Assembly (NCBI RefSeq): GCF_016481275.1
Contig: NZ_JAEMNW010000005.1
Location: 62,001-126,000, forward strand
Length of the DNA stretch: 64,000 nt
Source of the DNA: Antrihabitans auranticaus
GTDB lineage: Bacteria > Actinomycetota > Actinomycetes > Mycobacteriales > Mycobacteriaceae
Reading direction: 5' to 3'
Positions 44,363 to 55,072 of this stretch are shown here, piece by piece. A model generated the notes under the pieces. That model worked only from the letters and a program-made list of their open reading frames with translations, did not search any database and was not told the origin of the DNA. Every line of letters begins with the position of its first letter. Positions within the stretch are counted from its first letter, which is position 1. Made by a program: the position numbers and the translations under genes.

Positions 44363-45022
44363 TTACGGCTCGAGGTGCGTCCGGAAGAAGGAGAAGACGC
44401 GCGCGAACGCGTCGTCCGTCGCCTCTTCGTTGTAGCCGAAACCAACGATGCGCGCGAGGCCCTGTGCCGGCATGACATTCGCGAAGCTGTGCCCTACGCC
44501 GGGATAGACCTTGATGTCGTTCTCGATCCCGCGCCGATCGAGCGACTTTCGCAGTCGCGCCGCATTGCCGGGGTTCAGCGGATCGCGGGCGCCGAAGCTC
44601 GCGACGACCGGGCAGGCACCCTCTACGAGCGTGTCGTACATGGGAAGTACCGACGGATAGAAGGGAGCGGCCGCGTCGAAACCCTTCGGCGCGACGAGAA
44701 GCGCGAATCCGCCGCCCAGACAGAACCCGACGACACCGACCTTGCCCGAGCAATCCGGGTGTTCCGCGAGTGTCCGGCGAGCGGCGAGAATGTCGCCGAC
44801 GGCCTCGTTGTCCTGTGCGACGACTTCCCGGACGACCGCTCTGATGCACTTGGCGGGGCTGCGGCCGGCAAAGAGGCTCGGCGCCGTCGCCAAGAATCCG
44901 TTGTCGGCGAACCGCCGGGTGATGTTCTTGATGTCCGAACTCACACCGAGCGCATCGTGCAGAACCACCACACCAGGCCACGGACCCGTGCCTGCAGGCT
45001 TTTCCAGAACCACATTGTTCAT
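44363..45022 (-). CDS. dienelactone hydrolase family protein
   Basis: A 219-residue alpha/beta-hydrolase of the dienelactone hydrolase branch, which uses a Cys nucleophile. The triad is visible: Cys101 in VGFCLGGG, Asp147 in GARDPLN and His178 in GVGHSFAN. Real substrates of such actinobacterial members vary (dienelactones, carboxymethylenebutenolides, other esters) and the neighbours do not define one. ATG 45022 follows TAGCCT by six bases (leaderless). It diverges from lhr over 60 bases. Confidence 0.88.
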   Translation of the reverse strand: MNNVVLEKPAGTGPWPGVVVLHDALGVSSDIKNITRRFADNGFLATAPSLFAGRSPAKCIRAVVREVVAQDNEAVGDILAARRTLAEHPDCSGKVGVVGFCLGGGFALLVAPKGFDAAAPFYPSVLPMYDTLVEGACPVVASFGARDPLNPGNAARLRKSLDRRGIENDIKVYPGVGHSFANVMPAQGLARIVGFGYNEEATDDAFARVFSFFRTHLEP

Positions 45023-45028
45023 GATGCG

Positions 45029-45034
45029 AGGCTA
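45029..45034 (-). promoter_or_regulatory. leaderless -10 of the dienelactone hydrolase gene
   Basis: TAGCCT, six bases before ATG 45022. Confidence 0.55.
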
Positions 45035-45082
45035 ACCCGCCGGGCTTGGAAGTGTGTCGGTGGGCAGGGGCAGTATGAAGTG

Positions 45083-48000
45083 GTGCAGTTCTCACCGCCC
45101 ACTCGTGCCTGGTTCGACGGCGCCTTCACGGCACCGACGGCCGCGCAGTTGGGTGCGTGGGATTCGATCGCTGCAGGCATGCACACGCTGGTCGTGGCGC
45201 CGACCGGGTCCGGCAAGACGTTGTCGGCATTTCTCTGGGCCATCGATCAGCTCGCGACGCACGGGAGTTCGGGCAAGACCAAAGTCTTGTATGTGTCGCC
45301 ACTGAAGGCGCTCGCGGTCGATGTCGAGCGCAACCTGCGGTCGCCGCTCGTCGGTATCACTCAGACGGCGAAGCGGATGGGCCTGGAACCGCCGGAGATC
45401 TCGGTCGGGGTGCGCTCGGGCGATACGACACCTGCCGACAGGCGCCGGCTCATCACCAAACCGCCCGACATCCTGATCACGACCCCGGAGTCGCTGTTCC
45501 TGATGCTCACGTCGTCGGCTCGGGAGACTCTGGACGAGGTCGAGACGGTGATCGTCGACGAGGTCCACGCTGTCGCGGCAACAAAGCGCGGGGCCCACCT
45601 GGCGTTGTCACTGGAACGTCTGGACGGGCGCTTGGCGAAACCCGCCCAGCGCATCGGGCTGTCGGCGACAGTCCGCCCGCGCGAGGAGATCGGCCGTTTC
45701 CTGGCAGGCTCCGCGCCTATCACGATCGTCGCTCCCCCTGCACCCAAGACTTTCGATCTCTCGGTGGTCGTGCCGATTCCGGACATGACCGAGCTCGGTG
45801 TGTCGGCGACCGGCGATACTGCAGATGCGGGCTCCATCTGGCCGCACGTCGAGGAGAAGATCGTCGATCTCGTGCTCGAGCATCGTTCGTCGATCGTGTT
45901 CGCCAACTCCCGACGGCTGTCGGAGCGCCTCACCGCGCGACTCAACGAGATCTACGCCGAGCGAAACGGCGAAGGCGTATCGACGGAGCACAAACCGCCG
46001 TCGTTGATCGGTGCCTCGTCCGAGGTGATCCACGGAGCCGAAGCGTTGCTCGCGCGTGCGCACCATGGTTCCGTGAGCAAGGATCAGCGCGCACTGATCG
46101 AAGACGATCTGAAGTCGGGACGCCTGCGCTGCGTCGTCGCGACGAGCAGCCTCGAACTCGGAATCGACATGGGTGCAGTCGATTTGGTTATTCAGGTCGA
46201 GGCCCCACCCTCGGTGTCGAGCGGACTGCAGCGGGTCGGGCGAGCCGGTCACCAAGTCGGCGAAATTTCGCGCGGTGTGCTGTTTCCGAAGCATCGCACC
46301 GACGTCATCCGCTGCACCGTCACCGCGATGCGTATGACCGCAGGCGAGATCGAGCATATGAAGGTGCCACCCAATCCGTTGGACATTCTCGCTCAGCAGA
46401 CCGTCGCGGCCTGCGCCCTGGAGCCGATCGATGCCGCGGACTGGTTCGATGCCGTACGCCGAACGGGCAACTTTGCGACGCTTCCCCGTTCGGCCTACGA
46501 ATCGATCCTCGACCTCCTTTCCGGGCGCTACCCTTCCGACGAATTCGCAGAGCTGCGGCCGCGACTGGTGTGGGACCGCGACGCGGGAACACTCACGGGC
46601 CGGCCCGGTTCGCAACGACTTGCCGTCACCTCGGGCGGCGCGATCCCGGACCGCGGACTCTTCGCGGTGTACATGGTCGGCGAAAAGCATTCGCGCGTCG
46701 GCGAACTCGACGAAGAGATGGTGTACGAGTCCCGCGTCGGCGACGTATTCGCCTTGGGCGCAACGAGTTGGCGCATCGAGGAGATCACGTTCGACCGCGT
46801 GCTCGTCAGTCCGGCGTACGGGCAGCCCGGCCGGCTGCCGTTCTGGCACGGTGACGGTGTCGGCCGCCCCGCCGAACTCGGTGAGGCGCTCGGCGGCTTC
46901 TTGCGCCAGGCCTCCTCGACAGAGCGCCCCGAGGTCGAAGAGCGTTGCCGGACCGCTGGTCTCGACGAGTACGCCATCGGCAATCTGTTCACGCTCGTCG
47001 ACGAGCAGAAGTCCGCGACAGGGCAGGTACCAACTGATCGAACCCTGGTTGTCGAGCGGTTCAAAGACGAACTCGGCGATTGGCGGCTCGTGCTGCACTC
47101 GCCCTATGGGCTTCCCGTTCATGCGCCCTGGGCGCTGGCAGTCGGTGCACGTCTGCAGCAACGCCATGGAATCGATGTCGCGCCGCAAGCCAGCGACGAC
47201 GGCATCATCGTCCGATTGCCGGATACCGAGGACCAGCCGCCCGGCGCTGAGCTGTTCGTGTTCGAGCACGACGAGATCGACGACGTGGTCACCGAGCAGG
47301 TCGCTGGGTCGGCGCTTTTCGCTTCGCGGTTCCGCGAATGTGCCGCACGCGCCCTGCTGCTGCCGCGCCGCGATCCTGGGAAACGGTCGCCCCTCTGGCA
47401 ACAGCGCCAGCGCTCGGCCCAACTCCTGGACGTCGCGCGGAAGTATCCGACGTTCCCGATCCTCCTGGAGACGGTCCGCGAGTGCCTGCAGGATGTATAC
47501 GACCTGCCGGCGCTGCGAGAGTTGTTCGTGCGCATGGCCCGTCGGCAGGTGCGGATCGTGGAGGTCGAGACAGCATCGCCCTCGCCGTTCGCGAACTCGC
47601 TGCTGTTCGACTACGTCGGCGCCTTCATGTACGAGGGCGACAGTCCGCTCGCCGAACGGCGCGCGGCGGCACTCTCGCTCGACTCGACTCTGCTCGCCGA
47701 GTTGCTCGGCCGCGTCGAACTACGAGAACTGTTGGACGCCAAGGTCATCGAGCAAACGGAGCTGGAGTTGCAGCGCCTCGTCGATGAGCGGAAAGCGCGG
47801 GACATCGAGGGCGTAGCAGACCTGCTTCGACTGCTCGGCCCGCTGACGACCGACGAAGTGCAACAGCGGGCACAGTGCGATGCGCAGGAGGTGCTGACCG
47901 AACTCGTCGCGGCGCGGCGCGCACTGGAGGTCTCGTTCGGCGGGAGCTCGTGGTGGATCGCGATCGAAGATGCAAGCCGCATGCGCGACGCGCTCGGCGT

Positions 48001-49573
48001 CCCACTGCCGATCGGTACACCGACTGCCTTCGTCGAACCGGTCGCCGACCCCTTCGGCGACTTGGTCGCCCGCTTCGCCCGTACACACGGACCCTTCACG
48101 ACGGCGCAGGTCGCGGACCGATTCTCGGTCGGCGTTGCCGTAGCCGGTGCGGTACTGCGCCGGTTGGCCTCAGAAAAACGTGTGGTCGAAGGTGAGTTTC
48201 GGCCGGGCACCACCGGGAGCGAGTGGTGCGACGCCGAGGTTCTCCGACGGTTACGGCGCCGGTCGCTCGCCGCAGCCCGCGAAGAAGTCGAACCGGTTCC
48301 GACGGCAGCGCTGGGCCGGTTCCTGCCTGCATGGCAACACGTCAACAGCTCGTTGCGCGGCATCGACGGTGTCGCAACGGTGCTCGAACAGCTTGCGGGT
48401 GTGCCGATTCCGGCATCGGCTTGGGAATCGCTCATCCTGCGCTCGCGCGTGGTCGACTACTCGCCCGCGATGCTGGACGAACTCACGTCCACCGGCGAGG
48501 TCGTGTGGTCGGGCCACGGCGCGATCACCGCGACCGACGGCTGGGTGTGCATGCACCTTGCCGATCAGGCGCCGCTCACGCTCGCGCCTGCGACCGAAAT
48601 CGATCTGTCGGACCTGCAGGTGCAGATCATCGCCACACTCAACGGTGGTGGCGCATTCTTCTTCCGCCAGTTGTCCGACGCGGTGGGCACCGAGTTGGGC
48701 GCGATCGAGGACACTGCGCTCACGACTGCACTATGGGAACTCGTGTGGGCCGGATTCATCGGGAACGACACGTTCGCACCGGTCAGGGCGCTGATGTCAG
48801 GAACCACGCGGACGGCGACGGCACATCGCTCGCCTCGGTCGACGCCACGCGCACGCGGCTACGGGCGCATCCCCCGGCCTTCCCTGCCCACCCGAACCGG
48901 TCCGCCGAGTGTTGCCGGACGTTGGTCTCTTGTCCCGCAACCCGAGCCCGACCCGACCGTTCGCGCGCACGCCACTGCCGACCTGCTCCTCGAACGGTAC
49001 GGCGTCGTGACGCGCGGACCCGTTGTGAGCGAGGGTATTCCCGGCGGGTTCGCGCTGATGTACCGCGTGCTCACCGGTTTCGAGGATTCCGGTCGCTGCC
49101 GGCGCGGGTACTTCATCAATGGTCTCGGCGGGGCACAGTTTTCGACGTCCGACGTGGTCGACCGGTTGCGTCAGCATGGCGGGTCCGACGACGACAGGCG
49201 CGAGAAGTCGGCCCTTGCGCTCGCCGCTACCGACCCGGCAAACCCGTACGGCGCTGCCCTCCCGTGGCCGCCGGGAACCGCTGAGGGACATCGCCCCGGG
49301 CGCAAGGCGGGAGCCTTGGTCGTCCTGGTCGACGGCGACTTGGCGATGTACCTCGAGCGCGGCGGCAAGACCGTGCTGACGTTCACAGCCGACGAGGCTG
49401 TTCTGACAACGGCCGCAACGGCGCTGGCGGGATTGGTCAAGAATCGACGGGTCGACAAGATCGTCGTCGAGAAGGTCGACGGTGAGAGCATCCACGGCAA
49501 TGCTTTCGCGGCAGTCCTGGTTGTCGCGGGATTTTCGCCCACACCGCGTGGTCTTCGGTTGCGGTCGGGATAA
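45083..49573 (+). CDS. lhr: large ATP-dependent helicase Lhr
   Basis: Superfamily 2 3'-to-5' DNA/RNA-DNA helicase of the Lhr family, implicated in DNA repair in mycobacteria. The 1496-residue protein has the Walker A APTGSGKT at 39-46, the DEVH box in VDEVHAV near 154-157, SATVRP (motif III) and QRVGRAGH (motif VI), followed by a winged helix and the long C-terminal Lhr-CTD that forms tetramers. A low-complexity basic linker (RSPRSTPRARGYGR) interrupts the C-terminal half. Start is GTG 45083 or the adjacent GTG 45080; neither has a clear ribosome site. It is followed by nei seven bases later, as in Rv3296-Rv3297. Confidence 0.94.
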   Translation: MQFSPPTRAWFDGAFTAPTAAQLGAWDSIAAGMHTLVVAPTGSGKTLSAFLWAIDQLATHGSSGKTKVLYVSPLKALAVDVERNLRSPLVGITQTAKRMGLEPPEISVGVRSGDTTPADRRRLITKPPDILITTPESLFLMLTSSARETLDEVETVIVDEVHAVAATKRGAHLALSLERLDGRLAKPAQRIGLSATVRPREEIGRFLAGSAPITIVAPPAPKTFDLSVVVPIPDMTELGVSATGDTADAGSIWPHVEEKIVDLVLEHRSSIVFANSRRLSERLTARLNEIYAERNGEGVSTEHKPPSLIGASSEVIHGAEALLARAHHGSVSKDQRALIEDDLKSGRLRCVVATSSLELGIDMGAVDLVIQVEAPPSVSSGLQRVGRAGHQVGEISRGVLFPKHRTDVIRCTVTAMRMTAGEIEHMKVPPNPLDILAQQTVAACALEPIDAADWFDAVRRTGNFATLPRSAYESILDLLSGRYPSDEFAELRPRLVWDRDAGTLTGRPGSQRLAVTSGGAIPDRGLFAVYMVGEKHSRVGELDEEMVYESRVGDVFALGATSWRIEEITFDRVLVSPAYGQPGRLPFWHGDGVGRPAELGEALGGFLRQASSTERPEVEERCRTAGLDEYAIGNLFTLVDEQKSATGQVPTDRTLVVERFKDELGDWRLVLHSPYGLPVHAPWALAVGARLQQRHGIDVAPQASDDGIIVRLPDTEDQPPGAELFVFEHDEIDDVVTEQVAGSALFASRFRECAARALLLPRRDPGKRSPLWQQRQRSAQLLDVARKYPTFPILLETVRECLQDVYDLPALRELFVRMARRQVRIVEVETASPSPFANSLLFDYVGAFMYEGDSPLAERRAAALSLDSTLLAELLGRVELRELLDAKVIEQTELELQRLVDERKARDIEGVADLLRLLGPLTTDEVQQRAQCDAQEVLTELVAARRALEVSFGGSSWWIAIEDASRMRDALGVPLPIGTPTAFVEPVADPFGDLVARFARTHGPFTTAQVADRFSVGVAVAGAVLRRLASEKRVVEGEFRPGTTGSEWCDAEVLRRLRRRSLAAAREEVEPVPTAALGRFLPAWQHVNSSLRGIDGVATVLEQLAGVPIPASAWESLILRSRVVDYSPAMLDELTSTGEVVWSGHGAITATDGWVCMHLADQAPLTLAPATEIDLSDLQVQIIATLNGGGAFFFRQLSDAVGTELGAIEDTALTTALWELVWAGFIGNDTFAPVRALMSGTTRTATAHRSPRSTPRARGYGRIPRPSLPTRTGPPSVAGRWSLVPQPEPDPTVRAHATADLLLERYGVVTRGPVVSEGIPGGFALMYRVLTGFEDSGRCRRGYFINGLGGAQFSTSDVVDRLRQHGGSDDDRREKSALALAATDPANPYGAALPWPPGTAEGHRPGRKAGALVVLVDGDLAMYLERGGKTVLTFTADEAVLTTAATALAGLVKNRRVDKIVVEKVDGESIHGNAFAAVLVVAGFSPTPRGLRLRSG

Positions 49574-49580
49574 GCGCGCG

Positions 49581-50333
49581 ATGCCCGAGGGAGACACGGT
49601 CTTTCGAGCGGCCCGGCGCCTCGACGCCGCCTTGACCGGAAAGACTTTGACCGGCTGCGACATTCGCGTGCCTCGCTATGCGACGGTGAATCTCACCGGC
49701 AAGACCGTGGACGAGACCGTCAGTCGCGGCAAGCATCTGCTGACACGGATCGACAAGGTCAGCATCCACACCCATCTGAAGATGGAAGGTGTGTGGCACG
49801 TGTACGAACCCGGCCAGCGCTGGCGTCGCCCAGGTTTCACGGCCAGAATCATTCTGTCGACAGATTCTGCTGTTGCCGTGGGTTTCTCGCTCGGCAAGGT
49901 CGAGGTCCTACCGCGCACCGGGGAATCCAAGGTTGTCGGCCACCTCGGCCCTGACCTACTCGGCCCGGACTGGGATGCCGAGGAAGCGGTGCGCCGGCTG
50001 AAGCAAGATCCGTTGCGTCCCATCGGCATTGCGTTGCTGGACCAACGAAACCTCGCCGGCATCGGCAACGTATTCAGAAGCGAGGCCTGCTTCCTCGCGG
50101 GTGTCGATCCGCGCGTTCCCGTGGGTGAGGTCGCGGACCTCCCCGCCTTGGTCGAGACCGCCCGCACGATCCTCACCGACGGTGCGTACAACCCGCCTCG
50201 TCGTGAAGTTGTCTACGGTCGCAGCAACAGGCCGTGTCCCCGTTGCGGGCACGGGATCCGCTCCGGCATCTTGGGCGACGGGACGGATCCGGAGCGGAAG
50301 ATCTACTTCTGCCCGAACTGCTTGAGCAACTGA
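49581..50333 (+). CDS. nei: endonuclease VIII-type DNA glycosylase
   Basis: Fpg/Nei family glycosylase-lyase removing oxidised pyrimidines. The 250-residue protein begins with PEGDT right after the initiator Met, which provides the N-terminal proline nucleophile and the conserved Glu3. Other motifs are HLKMEGVW, ALLDQRNLAGIGNVFRSE (helix-two-turn-helix) and a C-terminal zinc finger with two CxxC pairs (PCPRCGH... and FCPNC). It lies seven bases after lhr and may share its transcript. Convergent with the DUF3105 gene with one base between stops. Confidence 0.94.
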   Translation: MPEGDTVFRAARRLDAALTGKTLTGCDIRVPRYATVNLTGKTVDETVSRGKHLLTRIDKVSIHTHLKMEGVWHVYEPGQRWRRPGFTARIILSTDSAVAVGFSLGKVEVLPRTGESKVVGHLGPDLLGPDWDAEEAVRRLKQDPLRPIGIALLDQRNLAGIGNVFRSEACFLAGVDPRVPVGEVADLPALVETARTILTDGAYNPPRREVVYGRSNRPCPRCGHGIRSGILGDGTDPERKIYFCPNCLSN

Positions 50334-50334
50334 G

Positions 50335-50994
50335 CTATCCGACCGGCACGGCGTCGGCAGGCAGCGGGCTCGAGTCGAACGGCGGCGGATTGTCGGGATC
50401 GAAGGCACCCGGGTACGCCGCACACGACGCACCGGGTTCCGGCGCCGTCTCGCGATTCATCCGGAACTCTTCGATGAAGGCGTCGATTCTGGGATCGTCG
50501 GCATTGTCGAGCTTCAGCCTCCGACCCCAGGCTTGCAGCGAGATCGGCGCGTCGAGATCGGGATACGGCGACAGCAGCGTGTACGGCGTTCCGTCGACAC
50601 GGCCTGCCAAAGATTCGAGGTCCGAGCCGGACACATCGTCAGGGTTGTAGGCGATCCAGACAGCGCCATGTTCGAGCGAGTGGACAATGTTCTCGGTTCG
50701 TATCGCCTCGGGATACACGATTCCCGTGCACGCTGCCCACACCTGGTCGTGCGGACCACCGAACGGCGGACTCTCGTCGTAGGCCACACGCTGAGTCGGC
50801 TCCACGTGCTTGCCTGCCGGGTAGTCCTTGACCTCCAGACCCTCGATGTCGCCCGAGCCGGCATCGGCATCGGTCGAGTGCGACGAATGGTCGGCAGACG
50901 GCTCCCCGTCGGTGTTGCTACATCCCAACGCAGTCGCGACGACGACCAGCAGCGGGATCATGTGGCGGAAACGGACAAATTGCGATCGGCTCAC
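50335..50994 (-). CDS. DUF3105 lipoprotein
   Basis: A 219-residue secreted protein. The N-terminus (FVRFRHMIPLLVVVATALGC) is a signal peptide with Cys25 as the probable lipid-modified residue; ALGC has an unusual Ala at -3 of the lipobox. After a Ser/His/Asp-rich linker, the DUF3105 core has HVEPTQRVAYDESPPFGGPH, NIVHSLEHGAVWIAYNP and CAAYPGAF; the conserved HGAV and GGPH histidines suggest a metal site. Function unknown. It lies 15 bases downstream of glpD on the same strand, so it may be carried on the glpD transcript. Confidence 0.85.
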   Translation of the reverse strand: MSRSQFVRFRHMIPLLVVVATALGCSNTDGEPSADHSSHSTDADAGSGDIEGLEVKDYPAGKHVEPTQRVAYDESPPFGGPHDQVWAACTGIVYPEAIRTENIVHSLEHGAVWIAYNPDDVSGSDLESLAGRVDGTPYTLLSPYPDLDAPISLQAWGRRLKLDNADDPRIDAFIEEFRMNRETAPEPGASCAAYPGAFDPDNPPPFDSSPLPADAVPVG

Positions 50995-51009
50995 GGTGCC
51001 AAGATACCG

Positions 51010-52743
51010 TCACCGCCCGAGTGGAACCGGCTCCAGCAGTTGACCGCGTGCTTCGGGCGCGGCGGCGCGCAACGCGTCGGCCGACTCGTCGTCGGGTTGC
51101 GCCTGCGATCGGACCTCTGCGTCGACGCGCGCGAAGTAGGTTTGCAACTCGCGGTCGACTTCGCGCTCGTCCCAGCCGAGTACCGGCGCGACGAGTTGCG
51201 CGACCTGCTCAGCACAGTTGGCGCCTCGGTGTGGGTACTCGATCGCGATGCGGGTGCGCCGGGCCAGAATGTCCTCGAGATGCAGCGCCCCCTCTGCGGC
51301 CGCGGCGTAGACAACCTCGACCTGCAGGTACGACGGCGCGTCGGTCAGCGGTTGCAGCAGCTCCGGCTGTGCCTTGCCGAGTTCGAGCACTTCGTCGATG
51401 AGCGAGCCGTACCGGTCGAGCAGATGCTTGATGCGGTAGGGGTGCAGGTTGTAGATCTCGCTGAGGTGCAACGTCTGGTTGACCAGCGCAAAGTATCCGT
51501 CGGCTCCGAGGAGCGGCACCTTCTCGGTGATCGACGGCGAGACGCGCGCCGGTATGTCTTCTGCCGCCGCCTCGACGGCGTCCTCTGCCATCACGCGGTA
51601 CGTCGTGTACTTCCCGCCGGCGATCGCGACAAGGCCCGGAGCCACGCGCGCCACAGCGTGTTCGCGCGACAACTTCGATGTCTCGTCGCTCTCCCCCGCC
51701 AGCAGCGGACGCAGGCCCGCGTAGACACCGTCGATATCCGCATGGGTGAGCGGCGTGACCAGTACCTGGTTGACCCTGGTCAGGATGTAGTCGATATCCG
51801 CCTTCGTCGCGGCCGGGTGGGCAAGGTCGAGATTCCAGTCGGTGTCGGTCGTTCCGATGATCCAGTGCGTACCCCACGGAATGATGAACAGCACCGACGT
51901 CGCCGTCCGCAGAATGATCGCTGCGTCGCTGACGATCCGATCGCGCGGGACGACGATGTGGACGCCCTTCGACGCGCGTACCCGGAAGCGACCTTTCTGC
52001 CGCGAAAGCGCCTGGATCTCGTCAGTCCAGACACCCGTTGCGTTGATGACGACGTGGCCGCGGATCTCGGCCGACCGGCCGTCCTCCGAATCGTGCACCC
52101 GCACGCCCGACACCCGATCCGCTTCGCGCAACAGCCCGACGACCTGCGTCGATGTACGCACAACAGCACCGTAGAACGCCGCGGTACGGGCGACGGTCAT
52201 GGTGTGGCGGGCATCGTCGACGACGGTGTCGTAGAACCTGATTCCGCCGATCAATGCGTTCCGCTTCATTCCCGGCGCGAGGCGCAGTGCGCCCGATCGC
52301 GTGAGATGCTTCTGCGCCGGTACGGATTTCGCGCCGCCGAGCTGGTCGTAGAGGAACATTCCCGCTGCCACGTAGGGCCGCTCCCAACCACGATGGGTCA
52401 ACGGGAAGAGGAACTGGAGCGGCTTGACGAGATGCGGCGCCAACGTCGTGAGCGACAGTTCACGCTCGCGCAGGGCTTCACGGACGAGGCCGAATTCGAG
52501 TTGTTCGAGGTAGCGCAATCCACCGTGGAACATCTTCGACGAACGGCTCGACGTTCCTGATGCAAAGTCACGGGCCTCGACGAGCGCCACTTTGAGTCCG
52601 CGAGTTGCCGCGTCCAACGCGATACCCGCACCGACGACGCCGGCACCGATCACGACGACGTCGAACTGCTGCTTCTGCAACTCTTCCCAGGCACGGTCAC
52701 GCTGTTCCGGGCCGAGAAAATGCGCACCTGGCTGCTTCGTCAA
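51010..52743 (-). CDS. glpD: FAD-dependent glycerol-3-phosphate dehydrogenase
   Basis: Oxidises sn-glycerol-3-phosphate to dihydroxyacetone phosphate at the membrane, passing electrons to quinone. The 577-residue protein has the FAD loop VVVIGAGVVGAGIA near residue 26, GTSSRSSKMFHGGLRYLEQ, the substrate-side HADIDGVYAGLRPLLAGE and AIAGGKYTTYR, and the C-terminal helical domain, as in GlpD2 (Rv3302c). I chose TTG 52743: it has AGGAG seven bases upstream and a TAGCCT -10 at 52781-52786. An open frame to 52830 is less likely. It diverges from glpK over 89 bases. Confidence 0.93.
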   Translation of the reverse strand: MTKQPGAHFLGPEQRDRAWEELQKQQFDVVVIGAGVVGAGIALDAATRGLKVALVEARDFASGTSSRSSKMFHGGLRYLEQLEFGLVREALRERELSLTTLAPHLVKPLQFLFPLTHRGWERPYVAAGMFLYDQLGGAKSVPAQKHLTRSGALRLAPGMKRNALIGGIRFYDTVVDDARHTMTVARTAAFYGAVVRTSTQVVGLLREADRVSGVRVHDSEDGRSAEIRGHVVINATGVWTDEIQALSRQKGRFRVRASKGVHIVVPRDRIVSDAAIILRTATSVLFIIPWGTHWIIGTTDTDWNLDLAHPAATKADIDYILTRVNQVLVTPLTHADIDGVYAGLRPLLAGESDETSKLSREHAVARVAPGLVAIAGGKYTTYRVMAEDAVEAAAEDIPARVSPSITEKVPLLGADGYFALVNQTLHLSEIYNLHPYRIKHLLDRYGSLIDEVLELGKAQPELLQPLTDAPSYLQVEVVYAAAAEGALHLEDILARRTRIAIEYPHRGANCAEQVAQLVAPVLGWDEREVDRELQTYFARVDAEVRSQAQPDDESADALRAAAPEARGQLLEPVPLGR

Positions 52744-52780
52744 CGCCGCGCTCCTGTCAATAGGTGACGGATCGAATCCA

Positions 52781-52786
52781 AGGCTA
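52781..52786 (-). promoter_or_regulatory. -10 of glpD
   Basis: TAGCCT on the minus strand, about 38 bases before TTG 52743, giving a leader with AGGAG at 52751-52755. Confidence 0.5.
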
Positions 52787-52832
52787 GTAGCTTCAGTGAC
52801 CAACCGAGCGAATCGACGGGAGTTTTTCAACT

Positions 52833-54304
<1,472 letters not shown>

Positions 54305-54326
<22 letters not shown>

Positions 54327-54838
54327 AGCCGCAACTGCTCGAGTCGTTCGTCCCAGAAGTCGGCGGCCATGGAGTGCACGACCGTCACTGTGGTCACGCC
54401 ATCGGCCGACTCGGTTCCGATCTCCACCTCGCCACGGCCACCGGACCACTCGATCCGCAGCACCTTCCCCGGTTCGACCTGGAGCACGATGCCGGGTTTG
54501 GCGTCGTCGTCGAAGACGACGGCTTCACCCTCGCTCGCGTGAAATTCGACGAACGGAAACCCGAACCACTGGCAGCGCAGATGACGCAGCACGATGGCGT
54601 TCCAGACACGTGCGAGTGGCGCATCGATCGACGTTCTACTCCTGTCCCGCGTGTGCGTGCCGAGGTCGGTCGACCGGAGCCGCTCCAGATCGGCCATCGA
54701 GACAAGGGCCGCGCCCGCTCGCCCATGCCGCGTCAGCACTATCCGCTCGCTACCGAACTGGACCCGTGAACACAGCTGGGCGAGGTCGTTTCGCGCGTTG
54801 ACGAACGACACAGAACTCAGGGTGGGAGGTGGCGTCAT
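54305..54838 (-). CDS. Phd/YefM antitoxin domain fused to an SRPBCC (AHSA1-like) domain
   Basis: A 177-residue two-part protein. Residues about 8-58 match a Phd/YefM antitoxin fold: [20 protein letters not shown], then [20 protein letters not shown] and DLERLRSTD. Residues about 66-175 look like an SRPBCC/START-like lipid or ligand pocket ([16 protein letters not shown] at the start, a C-terminal helix [16 protein letters not shown]). The antitoxin domain normally binds DNA and a toxin; no toxin gene is adjacent. The combination is one I do not recognise as a described protein, and could be a ligand-gated repressor (inference). GGAGG lies before the ATG, and a 34-base inverted repeat lies upstream. 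Confidence 0.72.
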
Positions 54839-54901
54839 GCCCCCGAACGTAGCGGTCGCCGCCGACAATTTTCGCGACGGCGGCGGGATCGGCATAGCTT
54901 C

Positions 54902-54935
54902 GCGAAACGAAACGTACAGACTGCGCACTCTGTAC
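54902..54935. repeat. left arm of a long inverted repeat
   Basis: Begins GCGAAACGAAACGTAC (54902-54917), then CTGCGCACT and TGTAC. It matches the reverse complement of 55009-55042 at about 30 of 34 bases across a 73-base loop. Confidence 0.75.
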
Positions 54936-55008
54936 CGAATTCAGCACGAGCGCAATCGACTTCGCGGCTAGTGCAGGCCCGGTACCGATTCGCCGACACC
55001 CGAAACCT

Positions 55009-55042
55009 GTACACAGTGCGCAGCCCGTACGTTTCGTTTCGC
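55009..55042. repeat. right arm of the long inverted repeat
   Basis: Reverse complement of the left arm, ending GTACGTTTCGTTTCGC (55027-55042). The 5' and 3' ends match best and the differing bases are two short internal positions. It lies 31 bases after the aminotransferase stop. Confidence 0.75.
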
Positions 55043-55072
55043 AAACAGGACTGCCTTTCCCCGAGCTCGGCG

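Noticed and set aside
52744-52830. Longer glpD starting at TTG 52830
   Set aside because: The extra 29 residues have no counterpart in the family, while TTG 52743 has AGGAG at proper spacing and a -10 upstream.
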